A stretch of DNA of 64,000 bases, from positions 7,364,038 through 7,428,037 of the forward strand of contig NC_080698.1 in the NCBI RefSeq assembly GCF_030445035.2, read 5' to 3'. The notes under the pieces are model-generated. The model was not told where the DNA came from, did not search any database, and was given only the letters and a program-made list of their open reading frames with translations. Below are positions 42,901-63,512 of this stretch, one piece after another (position 1 is the first letter of the stretch; every line of letters starts with the position of its first letter). Both the position numbers and the translations under genes were made by a program. The DNA is from Dasypus novemcinctus (Eukaryota > Chordata > Mammalia > Cingulata > Dasypodidae).

Positions 42901-45900
42901 AAATATGTTAAACGATAAAAGTAGAGCAATAGAAAAAATGTGCATAGAAGAAAAATCACAAAGGGTGAATAAACACAGGACAAGAGCCCTGGTGACAGGG
43001 ACACGAGCATTACTCCCACCATGGGCCACTGTTTCTCTTCCATCCGGCTAGAAACCATTTCACAGCCTGACAACGCCAAAAGGTGGCAAGGATGCGGAGA
43101 AACAGAACATTGCTGTAATCCTGTAGATTACGGCAACCACTTTGCAAAGAATCTGGCAATGGGTATTAAGATGAAGGTATGCACAGCCACGGACCCACCA
43201 GTTCCACGTAGGGTGCAGCCCATTGAGAATTTTTTTTTTAAGTTTGTTTTTTATTTATTTCTCTCCCTTTCCCCTCCCCCAGTTGTCTGCTCTGTGTCCA
43301 TTCACTGTGTGTTCTTCTGTGTCCGTTGTATTCTTGTCAGCAACACTGGGAATGTGTCTTTTTGTTGTTGTAGCATCATCTTGCTGCGTCAGCTCTCCGT
43401 GTGTGCGGCGCCACTCCTGGGCAGGCTGCACTTTTTTCATGCTGGGCTTTTCTCCTTACAGGGTGCACTCCTTGCACATGGGGCTCCCCTACACGGGGGC
43501 CACCCCTGCATGGCACAGCACTCCTTACTTGCATCATCACTGCGTGTGGGCCAGCTCCACATGGGTCAGGAGACCCTGGGTTTGAACCCTGGACTTCCCA
43601 TGTGGTAGGCGGATGCTCTATCCGTTGAGCCTAATCTGTCTCCCCCATTGAGAAATTCTGGAACATGTAGATGGAGAGAAGTGCACAAGAACATAGAGAG
43701 CAGCAGTTCGTGTTATGGGAAAACTGGAAACTACCTCCACATTTATAAACATGAGAATGAAAACATTGTGGTGTGTTCACAAAAGAGAATATTACAGTGC
43801 CTTAAATGAATGAATTAGAACTGCCTATATCAATATGGATACATCTCAAAAACATAATGCTGAGTGCAAGATGCAAGTGGCAGAAGCGTGACTGCTGCCA
43901 CCTGGGCAAAGCTGGTTCTGCCAGCAGCTGGTCCAGGCCTGGGCACCTGGCCAACGTTCGGCAGTGACCTGAGCCGTACTCACATTTTGACTGTCATGTG
44001 GACTGGAGCAAAAAAGTATTTTCACCCTGATTTTACAGACTGGGAAACCGAGGCCCAGGGGAGCGGGGAAATTTTCCCAAGGTGGCCAGTGCCATGAAGG
44101 ATGGAAGGCACGCCCCCTCCCCCCCCCCCCAGCGCCCTCCCCGTCCCGGGCCCCACACGCCTCACCTTACAAGAGTTCATGCCCCATTCTGAGCTGGCAC
44201 AGAGCATGTCGCTGCTGATGAACTTCTGGCCCCTGCTGAGGAGGTACCTGTACTGCCGGTTGCAGAACCGGTTTTTTTGGATCCTGACGGCTACCTCCTG
44301 CAGCCGGGAGGGGTCCTTGGCCGGCGCTGGGGAGAGAGAAAGCCTGCCTGTCTTCCCCGCAGCGTTTCAGCACGTCCCCACCGCGGAGTGGTCCACACTT
44401 CCCAGGGTGAGAGGCAGGGCCATTTCCCGGGCTGGTGGTTAATAAAAACCCCAGCCGGCTTTTAAAAGAAGTCAATTTTATTGAAACGTATTCATAAACC
44501 AGACAATCCATCCAAAGTGTGTGCTCAAAGCCATTGGTTCCATCACAGATGTGCAGTCATCACTTCAGTCGTGATCAGAGCACTCTCATTACTCATGTCC
44601 AAAAAAAGAGAAGGAAAGAAAGGAAAAACCAACAAACACAAACAAGCGAACAGAACCAGCCCTACACCTCAGCAGTCCTCAACCCTGCCACCCGTCCTCC
44701 GCCCTCCCTAACTGCCATCCACTTCCATCTCTATAATTCACTTGCATTTACAATTCTGTACAGATGCAGTCACACACTATGTAGTACTTTTTGTCTGGTT
44801 TCCTCCACCCGGCATACTTTTTTTTTTTAACCGCCGATGGAGGGTTAATACTTTGCACTATGGTTCATGGCCTGCTTTGGTTGTATTCTTGCCCAGATTT
44901 CACCCTGGTGCTCACACTACCCCACATTTGCTCTGTTTTGGAGGAAAACAGCCCCCTATGTGCACTATTAAGCACCCCACAGCCTGGCTTTTGTAAAAGC
45001 CCCAACTCATTAAAGACACTAAGCCAAGGTCCCCCAGGCGACACCCGGCCCCGACTGTCGGCCAGGAGAGGTTTCCCCAATATTGCTATTTCCATGACCA
45101 CTGCAAGGTGGCAAGACCCCAGAGTGGCTGGCTGCATGGCACCTCCCCCAGAAGGCAGGGCCCCAAGAGGGCTCCCACATTCTGGGACCCCAGGGTGGCC
45201 CCAACAGGGACCGGACTTGCACCAAAGGGGAATTTGGGGTACCTCAAGATAACCAGTGCACACAATGACTAGAGAAGCCACCCCAGGGCCTTGGGACCCC
45301 CTGAGGTCATGACCTTCATGCAACCTACAGATAGGGAGCCCCAGAAACAGCCAAGGAGCAGCTGCCTGCCAGGCCTGCTGCAGGGTGGGGGCTCGACATT
45401 GGACACCACTTGGCTTTGGGAGCTGAGGTCCGCACAGGCCGTGCATGCCTTTTCCACTACAACACTGTGTACATCCTCCTGTGGACAGGTGGGACAGCAC
45501 GGGGCCTGCGGAGGTGCTCGGGAGACGTCTGCTGCCTGAGCAGACGAGGGAACCAGGGAATGAAGGAATGAGCCCGTGGAGGGGTGGGGGGTAAGTGTTC
45601 TGCCGAGGCAGGGGTCTCGGGACCTCTGCCTGCCTTCACTCACCTTGACCCTTTGGCTCTTCCCACCCAGTCACCCAACAAGTGGTGCCAACAGTTAGCT
45701 TGAACTTGGCGTTGGGGAGGCAGACGGGCTTGACCTCGCGGGACCAGGAGATGGGGGCCTGGAGTTTCAGGAGGGCAATGTCCTGGGACAAGAGATTGCT
45801 GAACTTCTCGTGGATCACAATGTGACTGAGCGGGAGCTGGGTGCCGTTGTTTGGAAGCTTCTGGACTCCCACCTTCACGGAGTACTCGCTGGAGTTCCAG

Positions 45901-46259
45901 GATCTGCAGGGCCGCGGGTGGAAGGCAGATGGCCAGCAGGGAAGTCAGGTGCGGTCAGAGAGACCCAGACTGAACCCGGGGCTTCCCAGCCAGGTCCCTT
46001 CTTCCCAGGTGCCCGGAGTCACCAGGGGTCCCCCCGGGTCGGGGGGCGAAGCTGCAGGCGTGGGCGGCCACCCCGACTGACCTGTGTAAGCAGTGCGCAG
46101 CCGTGAGGACCCACTGCTGGTGGATGAGGGTGCCGCTGCAGATGTGCACGCCCAGAAACAGGAGGCTCACCTGCCACGGCCACTTGTTTTCCTCCACCAG
46201 CTTCCCCTTCACGCTCCTGCAGGCGGGTTCGGCCTGCCCACAGCCCTGGAACAAGAGCT
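27718..46259 (-). CDS. PRSS46: PRSS46, serine protease, exons 2-5 (signal exon not found)
   Basis: A chymotrypsin-fold protease of the testis cluster, functional in mouse and a pseudogene in human. Exons (minus): 46259-46082, 45903-45644, 44326-44166 and 27969-27718, all phase-compatible, with no stop or frameshift. Order of parts: [20 protein letters not shown] and [20 protein letters not shown]; His in [24 protein letters not shown]; Asp in [34 protein letters not shown]; Ser in [22 protein letters not shown]; and a C-terminal hydrophobic tail ([17 protein letters not shown]) consistent with a GPI/membrane anchor. It matches mouse Prss46 as I recall it. Asn stands where trypsins have Asp189, so tryptic specificity is not expected. 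The first exon, with signal peptide, should lie above 46.3 kb but I could not identify it. The last intron spans about 16.2 kb. Confidence 0.88.
28535..28959 (+). mobile_element. Full-length DAS-type SINE with 15-bp TSD
   Basis: tRNA-derived head (cggacttggcccagtggtta, A box; ggttcaaaccccgggc, B box), a 300-bp body and an A-rich tail. The duplication aaaactgtacctaag is perfect on both sides (28521-28535 and 28960-28974), so the insertion is relatively recent. The family is typical of armadillo. Confidence 0.95.
29583..29745 (-). mobile_element. L1 3'-end fragment (antisense)
   Basis: The sequence ttttattggggtataattca, then gacaatttgatgaattttga and actcatgaagctatcactac, is the antisense 3' end of an old mammalian L1. 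Confidence 0.7.
29868..30180 (+). mobile_element. Dimeric tRNA-type SINE
   Basis: Two tRNA-like heads in tandem: ggctcaagcagttgggctcc with ggttcgattcctggtgcct, then gtagctcaagtgatgggtgc with ggttcagttcctggtgcct, followed by the shared gcagacagtgaccac body and an A-rich tail. Confidence 0.8.
30185..30545 (+). mobile_element. L1 3'-region fragment
   Basis: Words such as cacccctaggtatgtacccc, tccattggcagatgaatgga and cagtggaatagtattcagcc are hallmarks of the old L1 3' region, sense orientation. Confidence 0.75.
30675..31080 (-). mobile_element. L1 3'-end fragment (antisense)
   Basis: aaatttattgtggtaacata through gaacttgcataatctaggta and catgatgtcctcaagtttca: the antisense 3' region of an old L1. 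Confidence 0.7.
31081..32950. other. AT-rich intronic sequence, identity unresolved
   Basis: Part of the PRSS46 last intron. Probably diverged repeat sequence by base composition and lack of long frames. No family is recognised with confidence. Confidence 0.4.
32955..35690 (+). mobile_element. Internally deleted L1 with 5' and 3' ends; SINE nested in it
   Basis: It begins with an L1-like 5' sequence (gacccaagatggcagcataa), shows an ORF1-like trace (ending near gggacactgtcaattgtacc), then jumps into ORF2 reverse-transcriptase sequence ([71 protein letters not shown]) and ORF2 C-terminal sequence ([28 protein letters not shown]), followed by the 3' region and A-rich tails at about 35460 and 35690. 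At least two internal deletions and a frameshift between the RT pieces make it inactive. Confidence 0.8.
33106..33472 (+). mobile_element. DAS-type SINE nested in the L1
   Basis: Head cggatgtggctcaatggata and ggttcaaacccagagcctcc, then the full body (gtgtggagctggcccgcaca, gacacagaagaacacacagc) and an A-rich tail. Confidence 0.9.
35700..38290 (+). mobile_element. Old L1 ORF2 and 3'UTR fragment
   Basis: Traces of ORF2 are readable in disrupted frames: caacttctagccaacattca, tagcatcatcttgataccat, gcaattaggcaagaagaaat and cctaggaataaacataagaa. The 3'UTR-like piece near 37980 (ttttgaaataaactcagact) follows. Highly diverged. The 145-codon open frame at 36124-36561 falls inside and is not a host protein. 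Confidence 0.6.
38930..39640 (+). mobile_element. Old L1 3'-region fragment
   Basis: Words such as tctattaaaatttaaaatgtg, tattctagagaaatacttga, tctatcaataggagaatggt and actattactcagcagttaag match an old L1 3' region. Confidence 0.6.
40292..40673 (+). mobile_element. Full-length DAS-type SINE with 16-bp TSD
   Basis: Head cggactttggcccagtggtt and ggttcaaaccccgggc, complete body, and a tail of ataaataaataaatcttta plus poly-A. The duplication aagaacaaagcaggca is perfect at 40276-40291 and 40674-40689, indicating a young insertion into the old L1. Confidence 0.96.
42240..42549 (+). other. Possible poly(A)-tailed retrocopy of unknown origin inside the L1
   Basis: An AT-rich 310-bp block with no L1 likeness. 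It carries an AATAAA near 42497 and ends in an A-run, and is flanked by aatggcact (42231-42239) and aatgacact (42550-42558), an 8/9 match. It looks like the 3'UTR part of a retrocopied mRNA, but I do not recognise the source. Confidence 0.3.
43230..43643 (-). mobile_element. DAS-type SINE, minus strand
   Basis: Poly-T tail at the left. The head, read on the minus strand, contains ggctcaacggatagagcatc and gggtttgaacccagg-like words near 43580-43640. Direct repeats cccattgagaa flank it (43219-43229 and 43644-43654). Confidence 0.9.
44025..44090 (+). repeat. MIR SINE fragment next to PRSS46 exon 4
   Basis: gattttacagactgggaaac, cgaggcccaggggagc and ttttcccaaggtggccagtg follow the MIR consensus order. 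Confidence 0.7.
44166..44326 (-). CDS. PRSS46: PRSS46 exon 4
   Basis: Acceptor tctctccccag. Encodes [40 protein letters not shown] and GMNSCK, ending in phase 0 at donor GTGAGG. Confidence 0.9.
44462..44990 (-). mobile_element. L1 3'-end fragment (antisense), PRSS46 intron 3
   Basis: tcaattttattgaaacgtat, atccatccaaagtgtgtgct, gtgcagtcatcacttcagtc and tactttgcactatggttcat are the antisense xenarthran L1 3' end. Confidence 0.65.
45644..45903 (-). CDS. PRSS46: PRSS46 exon 3 (Asp exon)
   Basis: Acceptor ggccctgcag. Encodes [54 protein letters not shown] and [12 protein letters not shown]. Donor GTGAGT. Confidence 0.92.
46082..46259 (-). CDS. PRSS46: PRSS46 exon 2 (His exon)
   Basis: Acceptor tctttccccag. 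Encodes [20 protein letters not shown] to [12 protein letters not shown] plus a split Arg. Donor GTCAGT. Confidence 0.9.
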
Positions 46260-49200
46260 CTGGGGAAAGAGGCGGAGAGCTAGCCCTGTGCCCTCGGGCG
46301 GCCGAGGGCAGCCCCTGGGAGCCCCGGACACAGCTGACGGCCACGGCGGGGAGAGCTGCCTCCCAGCCCCGGCGCAAGCGGCCACTGCCACGGGGAGCTG
46401 CTTCCCCACTGCCCTCAAGCTGGAGACCCCAGACGAGAGGCAGCAGGTGCCCGGACGGCCGAGCCAGCCCACCCCATCCCCCCACACTAGTCCCAGCCGT
46501 GTATGCAGCCGTGTGCGCGGGAAGGAGGAGGCAGACATCCAAGGGGGAGAGCGGCCAGCCCGCGGGGCAGCGGCAGGGCTCAACGAGCAGGGCTGCCTGC
46601 CGGTCGTGGGCAGGAGGAAGTGGACGGTGCGGCCCTCTGCGCAGCTCCAGGGCCCGCCTTCACGCGGACCCCGCTCGGTGGCCATGCAAGGTGAGTGAGG
46701 GGCCTGTCTGTGCCCCCCTCGCCCCTCATTGGCCCAGACACCCGGGGGGGGTGTCCCTGGAGGGGGGGTGGTAGGAGAAGAGGCTCCACTGACTTGGCTA
46801 CAAGGCTGGCTCAACTGGACGTGCCCGGACGGTGTTGACAACCGAGCATAGTTTAGAACACGAAAGGGAGAGAGATGCCACGGCAAGTCCTGGGCACTGC
46901 GAAGAGAGGGGCAGTGGCTCCTCTTTGTCAGCCTGCTGTGGAGTTCAGGCTGGCCCATAAACTGCTGCCGGTGCTCACGGACCCCTCACGGGGACAGAGC
47001 AGGCACCTGCCTTCGCCCTCCTGAGCCGTCGAGGCTCCTGCCGCAGCTCAGAGAGCAGAGCGCCGGGCTCCAGGCCGCAGTGACAGGGCCCGGCTGGTCC
47101 TCGCCTGGGCGAGTCCACGGGGGTGAGGTGAGGTGGGGGCAGCACCAGGAGACAAGGCGGGTAACCTACGGGGGTCCCCATGTTGTCGTGGAACCCCCCC
47201 CCAGCCCTGCCTTGCAGAATTGCCCCAGCGGTCCCCAACGACTGGTGTTTGGGCTCACTCTGGCCAGCGTGCCCGCTCCCGGCCACAGACGGCCGTGCCG
47301 ATGCCCTGGGCCCCAGCAGCCTCGCAGGGCTGGCCGGCCCCCCGCACCGCCACAGGGCGCTGCCCTGCCTGGACCCCGCGCTGCCCCGTCCTCGCCCACA
47401 GCCTGTGCTGTCCTCTTGCCCAGGTCCCCTGGCTTCTGTCTCCCCCAAGGCGCGCCTCTTTTCGGGTCCTTCTCAGACCCCGCTGTGGCCTTGGGCTCCT
47501 TTTCCTTTCAGGCCACGGCCTGGCCCAGCCGAGACGGTTCCACGTCGGGCGGAAGGGCTGCCCGAGGCTCCCCTTTCCTCTCTCGAAGGCGCCAGTCCTG
47601 AGGTGCCCGACTCCTCCCCGGGGGTGCCCCGGGGCACCGAGAACAGCACCCTGACGGCCAGGACAACGTCGACTCCAAAACCTGACGCGGGAGTGGTGAC
47701 ATCCGGCCTGCAGATGCCAGCACCCAGTCCGGCCGCTGAATCTGGAGGGGGCCCTGGGGGCTGATTTGGGGGTGCGGGGGGTGTCGTGGCCCTCTACCCT
47801 GGTCACAGGCACAGCACTGCCCTTCCACACACAGCCGGGTGCTCAGAAGTCAGCCCACCTCGACCCCTTCTGGTCCCCGAGTCGGAGCTGTGAGGGGCCC
47901 CCCCGCTTCCAAGCCCTGCTCCCACGCCACCGGGCACACTCACGCGCTGTCACGGGGGGGACGCGGCTTGATTCCGGAGCCCTGTCCCCGCAGGGCCACG
48001 GCCCCCCACCTCCACGCCTGCAGAGGCGCAGAGGGGCACGGTCATCAGCTGGGGACGGCCCGCGTCCACGCCGCCCCTGCCAGCAGATGCGGGCCAGAGC
48101 GGGAGGAGGCTGCCCGGCCCCCAGGACCGCGAGTCACACGCTGCTGAGCAGGAAACAGCCTCCGAGGTGGGCGCCGGCCCCCGAGCACAGGGCCCCAGCA
48201 TGTTCTCTGCCAGGCAGAACGGGCGGCTGGCAGGCGGCCCGGGCCAGGGCGAGACTGTGCGTGGTGGTCAGGTCGGGTGGGAGCCCCGAGACCCTCTGTC
48301 ACTTGCGGTCCCGAGCCCCCACCACCCACGAGCTGCCTCAGCTCTCTGGTCTGTGTTTCCCACCATGCAATGGGCACTGGTGATGCCCGCCTCACAGGGT
48401 GCCAAGACGTGAAGCTGTCTGTGCAGCACCCGACACGGGGCGCGTGCCCCCTCGGCAGTGGTTCAGCCCCGGCTCTCCTACGAGGGTGCCTGATAGCAGG
48501 CTCATCCGTCCTCTCCTTTTCAATACGGCCCTGCCCTCCTGTGTCCACGGTCACCCTGTGGTGACCGCCCGGCTCCTGAGGCTGGGCACGCCGTGCCGTC
48601 CACTGAGGACGTGGTCGCCGGGATGGGGACAGAGGGAGGCCCTTCAGGTAGGGGGATGGCGGGCGGGGGAAGCCAGGCCAGCCGGCCCCTCCTGCCCCCC
48701 GCCCGTGTCCCAGGGGCCCTACCTTCAGCATAGGGCTGCTCCCCAAATCTGACTGTGGTCAGCGGGGCTTTGGTGAGGCTCTGCAGACTCCCCAGCCCAC
48801 CTGCCATTGCAAGCGGTCGCCCGGCCCTCGCTGGTTCTTGTACTGGAATGTGGGGGCAGGGCAGGGCAGGGCATCCCTGCCGTGCCAGGGTTCTAGAACT
48901 CATGGTTTGTTCCCTCGGGGTGCAGAGGAGGAGGAGGTGTGGCCACGGCCAGGCCCCACCAGGGCCATGAGGTCAGCTGCTGGAGCAGGGCTCCCAGCAC
49001 CCGGCCCTGGGGGCCTGGGACAGCACCTCATTTCTGGCCTGGGACAGCGGCCCCTGGGCCCAGCCTTGGCCCTTTCGGTGCCCTTGGGCCCAGCCCTGAG
49101 CCCAGGCACCGGGCACCTGGCCCACGGGGACCCCAGGCCCACCACAAGCTCCTCTGTGAAGACCTGCTGGAGACCCTGGAGGTGTGCGAAGGGGTTACAG

Positions 49201-49480
49201 CAGGGGGATGGCAACTTCCTCCAGCGTGTGAGTGCCCGGCACCGGTCCTGCCCCTCTTCCCACAGGGCCTGTGTATTTTCAAGAGCGCAGCTGGGAGCCC
49301 AGGAGGGTGGCTGGCCCGGGCGGGCGGCGTCTCTAGAGGAAGGTGATGCTCTCAGCAACCCGCAGGCCTGAGTCTTTGCGGACCAGCCCTGTCTCCAGGA
49401 CCCCGAGCCTCCCACGCCCCACGAGGCCGTCTCGGCCCTGCTCCACCCGCTCCCAGGGTGGAGAATCGGAGCCAAGGGGC
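46260..49480. other. Region upstream of PRSS46, no confident exon
   Basis: GC-rich and apparently unique. The PRSS46 signal-peptide exon should be here or further upstream, but no frame shows a convincing hydrophobic leader with a phase-1 donor. Many overlapping open frames are compositional. Confidence 0.5.
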
Positions 49481-50130
49481 TGCTCACCCACCGCTCAGGG
49501 AAAGGAACAGGTGCAGCCACTGTGGAAAGCTGCGTGTGCCTGTCCCACACCTGGCAGCGCGTCCCCCGGTCGGTGCCCTGGGAACACTCATGCACACGTG
49601 CAGCAGAAACGATGTGCTGCGACGCAAAAAGCCCCGACTGGAAAACTACCCAACTGCATCGGAGGCAGGACAGACGCACAGAATATCTGACGGTAATGAG
49701 GATGGACGACCTACGGCCGCATGCAGTTCCAGGGGGTGAATCTCAAAAACATGTGGTTGAGTGAAAGAAATCAGATACAAAAGCATGCATGCTGTATGAA
49801 ATTCAAAAACAGGCAAAACCGTTTATTTTTACAGGTACATGCTGACGGTGGAAAAGCAAGAAAATGGTAAACCCTACAATCAGATTTCCTCTAAGGGGAA
49901 CGGGGGGTAGAGAGTGAGAGAGACAGAAACCCATCTCCCCCAATTTAAACTCATGTGTATATATATGTGTGTGTCTCCCACAATTAAATACATGCACACA
50001 TACATATGTACATACATACCCCACGATTTTAAAAAATTCCAGAGAAGAGAAATATTATCTATTCTTCCTTTGTGGAAAAAAAATAATACTTTGGGGGGAA
50101 AATAAGTGAACAAAGATAACTGAATAAAGA
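49480..50130 (+). mobile_element. Old L1 3'-region fragment
   Basis: gtgaatctcaaaaacatgtg, tgagtgaaagaaatcagata, gctgtatgaaattcaaaaac and aggcaaaaccg are L1 3'-region words. It is followed by a tatatatgtgtgtg / acatacatatgtacatacat simple repeat (49957-50020). Confidence 0.65.
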
Positions 50131-50174
50131 CCAAGCATATATGTTATCATAGCCAATGCGAATGCTTCAAAGTC

Positions 50175-50226
50175 TATTTTTTGTGTGAAGCAAGCACCCA
50201 ACCACTGAACTGCACCTGCTCCTCTA
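50175..50226 (-). mobile_element. tRNA-type SINE head remnant
   Basis: The minus strand reads ggagcaggtgcagttcagtg then ttgggtgcttgcttcacac, an A-box-containing head of the short xenarthran SINE. The remainder is missing. Confidence 0.5.
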
Positions 50227-50385
50227 AAACTCTGCTCTTAAAAGACAAATATTCTTAATTTGGGTAGGAAAAGAGTTCCACTCACAGGCTACTAATCAGA
50301 GACAAACTAGAACAAAGGAACACGGAGCAGTTGATAAAGGGAAAGTCTGGGCCAGAACACACGAAGCAGGAAGAGGAGCGTGCGG

Positions 50386-61124
<10,739 letters not shown>

Positions 61125-61169
61125 GGAGGCCCAGGCGATGCCACCCGGAGGCTGTCAAGAGGCGCGCGG

Positions 61170-61270
61170 CACGTGACGCGGGCCGCGGCACGTGACGGCT
61201 CCGCCAGCACGTGACAGAACCGGGGCACGTGACCACATCCTCAGCGCGTGAGGACACCCGGGCACGCGAG
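61170..61270 (-). promoter_or_regulatory. Six-copy 18-19-bp E-box (CACGTGAC) tandem array
   Basis: Exact CACGTGAC at 61170, 61189, 61208 and 61226, then degenerate cgcgtgag at 61245 and cacgcgag at 61263. Spacing is 19, 19, 18, 19 and 18 bp. Spacer sequence differs between units, so the E-box is the best-conserved part. It begins 46 bp upstream of the ATG at 61124. Confidence 0.85.
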
Positions 61271-62204
61271 GAGCCCTGGAGCCCCGACAACTCCCGGGAG
61301 CCTCGTGGTCCCGGGGGGAGGGCTCCGCCAGGCGCCCAGGAGCACCGGCCCGCGGCCGGCCTCGGCTGGGACGGGGCCCTCGGTCTCCTAGGCCTGGCAC
61401 ACTGGGCAGTGTCTGGATGGGTGTTTATTGAAGAATCTGGAAAGAGGTGGAAGGTGCAAGAAAGGAAAAGAACAATAAGGCCAAGAAATCAGGGCGCCTG
61501 CCTTTGGGAAGGTGGCTGTGAGCTGGAGCCAACTTGAACAGCAAACCTGGAGAAAGGAAAGAAACAGGAGAAAGAAAAGGCTCGTCTGGGGCTTCAGCCT
61601 TCCACAGACCACCAACAGGGTCACTGACACGGAAAGGGGTGGTGGCAGGTGCCAGGCATTGGGTCCTGCTGTGCCCCGTGGGTGCTTTTTCCGAAGGGTG
61701 CAGCCTTGGCTCTGCTGGGTGTGGCAGAGAACGGGAAATGACAGGTAGATTCTGCTTCCCTTGTCTGATGTGGTGTGTCCCCAGGAAAGCGGCTGCCCTC
61801 CGGGGTCTGCCTTCCCTGGCCGGGCACCTGAGGTCCACGGGATGTGAGGAGTGGGTGACGAGCCGCTTCCACGCCAGGGCAGTGCAGCGGAGGCCGCCCC
61901 CTGTGCTCTCTCTACTACAAGCAGTGACTTTCAGAGCGAGACCCTGGCCCGCGGCCTCAGAGGGGAACGTCTTTCAAATGCACATTCTCAGGCCCCAACT
62001 CAGACCTGAAGGACTGAAAGTTCCCGGGGTGAAAACTAGTGATGTGGGTTTTGAACAGCTGTCCAGGGGTTTCTGATGCCCGTGAAGCCCGAATCACTGG
62101 ATTAAGAGTGGAGTTGCAAGACGAACAAAAGTTGCCTGCTAACCAAGAACGGCTGGTTGGGATGTTACAGTTAGTTTTCTTAGTCCCTGAATATTCATTG
62201 GTTT

Positions 62205-62575
62205 CTTTTTTTTTTTATCCCCCCTCCCCCCGTTTGTGGCTTTTTTTTTTTTTTTTTTTGCATTTTGTCTGCTCTCTGTGTCTATTTGCTGTGTGTTCTT
62301 CTGTGTCTGTATTTATTTATTTAATTTCCCCTCCCCGCTTGTGGCTGCTTGCTGTCTGCTGTGTATCCATTCGCTGCGCACTCTTCTGTGTTTTTTTTTT
62401 TTTGGCTTGTCTCCCCCTTTTTTTTCTGTTGCGTGCCCTTGCTGAGTGGGCTCTCCGTGGCGCTTATGCACCGGGCGGTGCCCTGGCTTGTGGTGCTTTG
62501 CACCGTGTGGGCGAGCCACCCAGGCTCCCGTATGGTAGACGGGAGCTCATCTGATTGAGCCACAGCTGCCTCCCT
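62205..62575 (-). mobile_element. DAS-type SINE variant, minus strand
   Basis: Poly-T tracts at the left. On the minus strand the head reads ggcagctgtggctcaatcag with flanking B-box-like sequence. The body has acagaagaacacacagcaaa-type words and a duplicated ctgtgt section. Diverged from the other copies. Confidence 0.75.
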
Positions 62576-62587
62576 CAGTGGTTTCTT

Positions 62588-62988
62588 GTTTTTTAAATAT
62601 TTATTTTATTTCCTTCCCCCGCCCCCCCACCATTGTCTGTTCTCTGTGTCCATTCGCTGTGTGCTCTGTGTCCGCTTGGATTCTTGTCAGTGGCACCAGG
62701 AATCTGTGTCTCTCTTTTGTTGCATCATCTTGCTGCATCAGTGTGTGCAGCACCACTCCTGGGCAGGCTACACTTTTTCTGCGCTGGGCGGCTCTCCTTA
62801 CAGGGCGCACTCCTTGCATGTGGGGCTCCCCTATGTGGGGGACACCCCTGCATGGCAGGACACTCCTTGCGCGCATCAGCACTGCGCATGGGCCAGCTCC
62901 ACACGGGTCAGGGAGGCCCGGGGCTTGAACCCTGGACCTCCCATGTGGTAGGCGGATGCTCTATCAGGTGAGCCACATCCGCTTGCCC
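62588..62988 (-). mobile_element. Full-length DAS-type SINE, minus strand
   Basis: Tail at the left, head at 62920-62988 (gcggatgtggctcacctgat, ggttcaagccccgggc on the minus strand). It abuts the previous SINE tail to head in the same orientation. Confidence 0.9.
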
Positions 62989-63261
62989 CTCACCTTGGTG
63001 CTTTACTCACTAATGGACTGGGTGATGTAAGCGACAACGGGCAATGAGGAGTCTCTCCCAGCCCCAGCCTCCCTCAAGCAGCAGGTGGGACTAATGCGGA
63101 CTGCCGACCGGGTCCCCCTGATATCTGGGAACTCTAGCGCCGACCCCTGGAAGTGCAGGGAGCAGGATGTGGGGAGGAGGAGAATCCGACAGACAGGATG
63201 CTGGGACAGAAGACCCTGAGATGAAGGAAAAGAGCCGATACAGATCAAGAAAACCTTGCTG

Positions 63262-63362
63262 GGGAACCGGACTTTGGCCCAGTGGTTAGGGCGTCCGTCT
63301 ACCACATGGGAGGTCCGCAGTTCAAACCCCGGGCCTCCTTGACCCGTGTGGAGCTGGCCCAG
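63262..63362 (+). mobile_element. DAS-type SINE, tRNA head only
   Basis: cggactttggcccagtggtt and cagttcaaaccccgggcctc, then stops right after gtggagctggccc. The reciprocal of the headless copy at 53264. Confidence 0.85.
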
Positions 63363-63512
63363 CCTCGCTGCCACGCTGTCGTGTGGATCTCCACAGGGTC
63401 AATGGATCCAGCCGGAATGTGAGGAAGTGCAGACAGGAAGCCCGGGAGGTCGAAGCAGAGGCTTGGTACGCGAACCAGAGACTGGAGGGGAGTGCGCTGG
63501 GCCATCACGGGG

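Larger units (their letters stand above)
39641..43885 (+). mobile_element. Old L1 ORF2-to-3' copy, interrupted by later insertions
   Basis: Readable L1 ORF2 traces run in order: gctaaagcaatatttagagg, aatttgaaaacttcgatgaa, gaattctcctaaacattcaa, gtggaaaagtatctgataaa, tacataggaattagtttaaa, atttatggatgcaaagattg, gaagatatttgcaatgcaca. Two SINEs (40292-40673 and 43230-43643) and a 310-bp insertion (42240-42549) are nested. Very diverged. Confidence 0.65.

Noticed and set aside
46341-46683. Possible PRSS46 first exon starting [11 protein letters not shown]
   Set aside because: No hydrophobic leader of normal shape and no phase-1 donor in range. Likeness to the mouse N-terminus is too weak to call.
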